Part shown: one piece after another, positions 14,412-14,594 of the stretch
How positions within the stretch are numbered: the first letter of the stretch is position 1
Layout of the letters: the number at the start of each line of letters is the position of its first letter
Assembly: GCA_900547805.1 (NCBI GenBank)
Contig: URIE01000043.1
Coordinates: 1-14,594 of the forward strand
Direction: 5' to 3'
DNA: 14,594 nt
DNA from: an uncultured Collinsella sp.
GTDB taxonomy: Bacteria > Actinomycetota > Coriobacteriia > Coriobacteriales > Coriobacteriaceae
Notes under the pieces: generated by a model
Databases searched by the model: none
Seen by the model: the letters and a program-made list of their open reading frames with translations, nothing else
Told to the model about the DNA's origin: nothing
Position numbers and translations under genes: made by a program

Positions 14412-14423
14412 GAACATCTGTTC
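14412..14423. promoter_or_regulatory. LexA (SOS) box-like operator
   Basis: GAACATCTGTTC has the GAAC-N4-GTTC form of Gram-positive/actinobacterial LexA sites (read on the minus strand, tGAACAGATGTTCg). A third GAAC half-site follows at 14437-14440, forming a second, wider inverted repeat with GTTC at 14420. A perfect TATAAT (14425-14430, plus strand) lies between these half-sites, though no good plus-strand -35 is seen. It lies about 180 bp upstream of rpoB. Short palindromes like this arise by chance, so it is a candidate only. Confidence 0.35.
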
Positions 14424-14498
14424 ATATAATTTCTGTGAACGAAGTCGAGGATGCGAACCATTGACGGCCGAACGGAGGAGAGATAACAGCACGCATAG

Positions 14499-14529
14499 AA
14501 AACGGGTGCAGACCGAAGCCTGCACCCGT
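14499..14529 (-). terminator. Rho-independent terminator of the upstream gene
   Basis: On the minus strand ACGGGTGCAG pairs with CTGCACCCGT, extended by G-U and C-G pairs that close a UUCG tetraloop, giving a 12-bp stem followed by TTTT. It lies 20 bp past the stop codon of the partial gene at the right edge. It marks the upstream limit of the rpoB regulatory region (14233-14498), which has no supportable gene. Confidence 0.85.
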
Positions 14530-14549
14530 AAATGTCGATGCCCGAAGGC

Positions 14550-14594
14550 TTACTTGCGCATCAAGCCGCCGCGCTCGTCGATGGCGTCCCAGAA
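14550..14594 (-). CDS. 3' end of an unidentified gene, truncated by window edge
   Basis: The last 14 codons (FWDAIDERGGLMRK) end at a TAA at 14552-14550 and are followed 20 bp later by a strong terminator on the same strand. That pairing is the main reason to believe the frame. I do not recognise the protein from so short a tail. It is on the same strand as rpoB but transcriptionally separated from it. Confidence 0.55.
   Translation of the reverse strand, partial: FWDAIDERGGLMRK

Noticed and set aside
14301..14525. 74-codon minus-strand open frame upstream of rpoB
   Set aside because: It begins inside the terminator of the upstream gene, overlaps the candidate promoter and operator, has no ribosome site, and has a composition unlike neighbouring proteins.
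14461..14594. Plus-strand frame from a TTG (14461) running off the right edge
   Set aside because: Weak ribosome site, crosses a strong hairpin, and lies antisense to a better-supported gene end.

Overview
The window carries the RNA polymerase beta/beta-prime operon and the translation-factor ('str') operon of a high-GC bacterium, almost certainly an actinobacterium. A coiled-coil-like insert in the RpoC clamp region, strong GC-rich codon bias and GTG/TTG starts with strong Shine-Dalgarno sequences support this. From recalled sequence resemblance I favour class Coriobacteriia (a Collinsella-like gut organism). That placement is inference, not a database result. All genes I can support lie on the minus strand, so transcription runs from high to low coordinates.

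Layout in transcription order: (1) the last 14 codons of an unidentified gene at 14594-14550, with a UUCG-loop terminator. (2) A ~260-bp upstream region with a candidate rpoB promoter and a GAAC-N4-GTTC (LexA-box-like) site. (3) rpoB and rpoC, which are in the same reading frame and separated by a single TAG. (4) A ~100-bp near-perfect palindrome whose core is a bidirectional terminator. (5) A two-gene ECF sigma factor / membrane anti-sigma operon with a sigma-W-like candidate promoter. (6) A perfect-stem terminator, then the str promoter region. (7) rpsL, rpsG, fusA and rpsJ, ending in a strong terminator. (8) A 5'-complete, 3'-truncated cation diffusion facilitator gene with its own candidate promoter, running off the left edge.

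How they work together: rpoB and rpoC encode the catalytic core of RNA polymerase. The ECF sigma factor next door would redirect that core to stress promoters when its membrane-anchored partner releases it. rpsL, rpsG, rpsJ and fusA supply two 30S head proteins, the decoding-centre protein S12 and the translocase EF-G. S10 (NusE) also links ribosomes to transcription antitermination.

Main oddities: (a) RpoC has a ~220-residue C-terminal extension containing a segment that aligns without gaps to the C-terminal domain of the RNA polymerase ALPHA subunit and keeps several of its DNA-contacting residues. (b) In RpoB the normally near-invariant fork-loop-2 sequence after the rifampicin region is replaced by a different loop 8 residues longer. 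(c) S12 has Arg at position 88, a known streptomycin-resistance substitution. (d) tuf is missing after fusA, and rpsJ is cut off from the rest of the S10 operon by a terminator. (e) An ECF/anti-sigma module interrupts the usual rpoC-rpsL junction.
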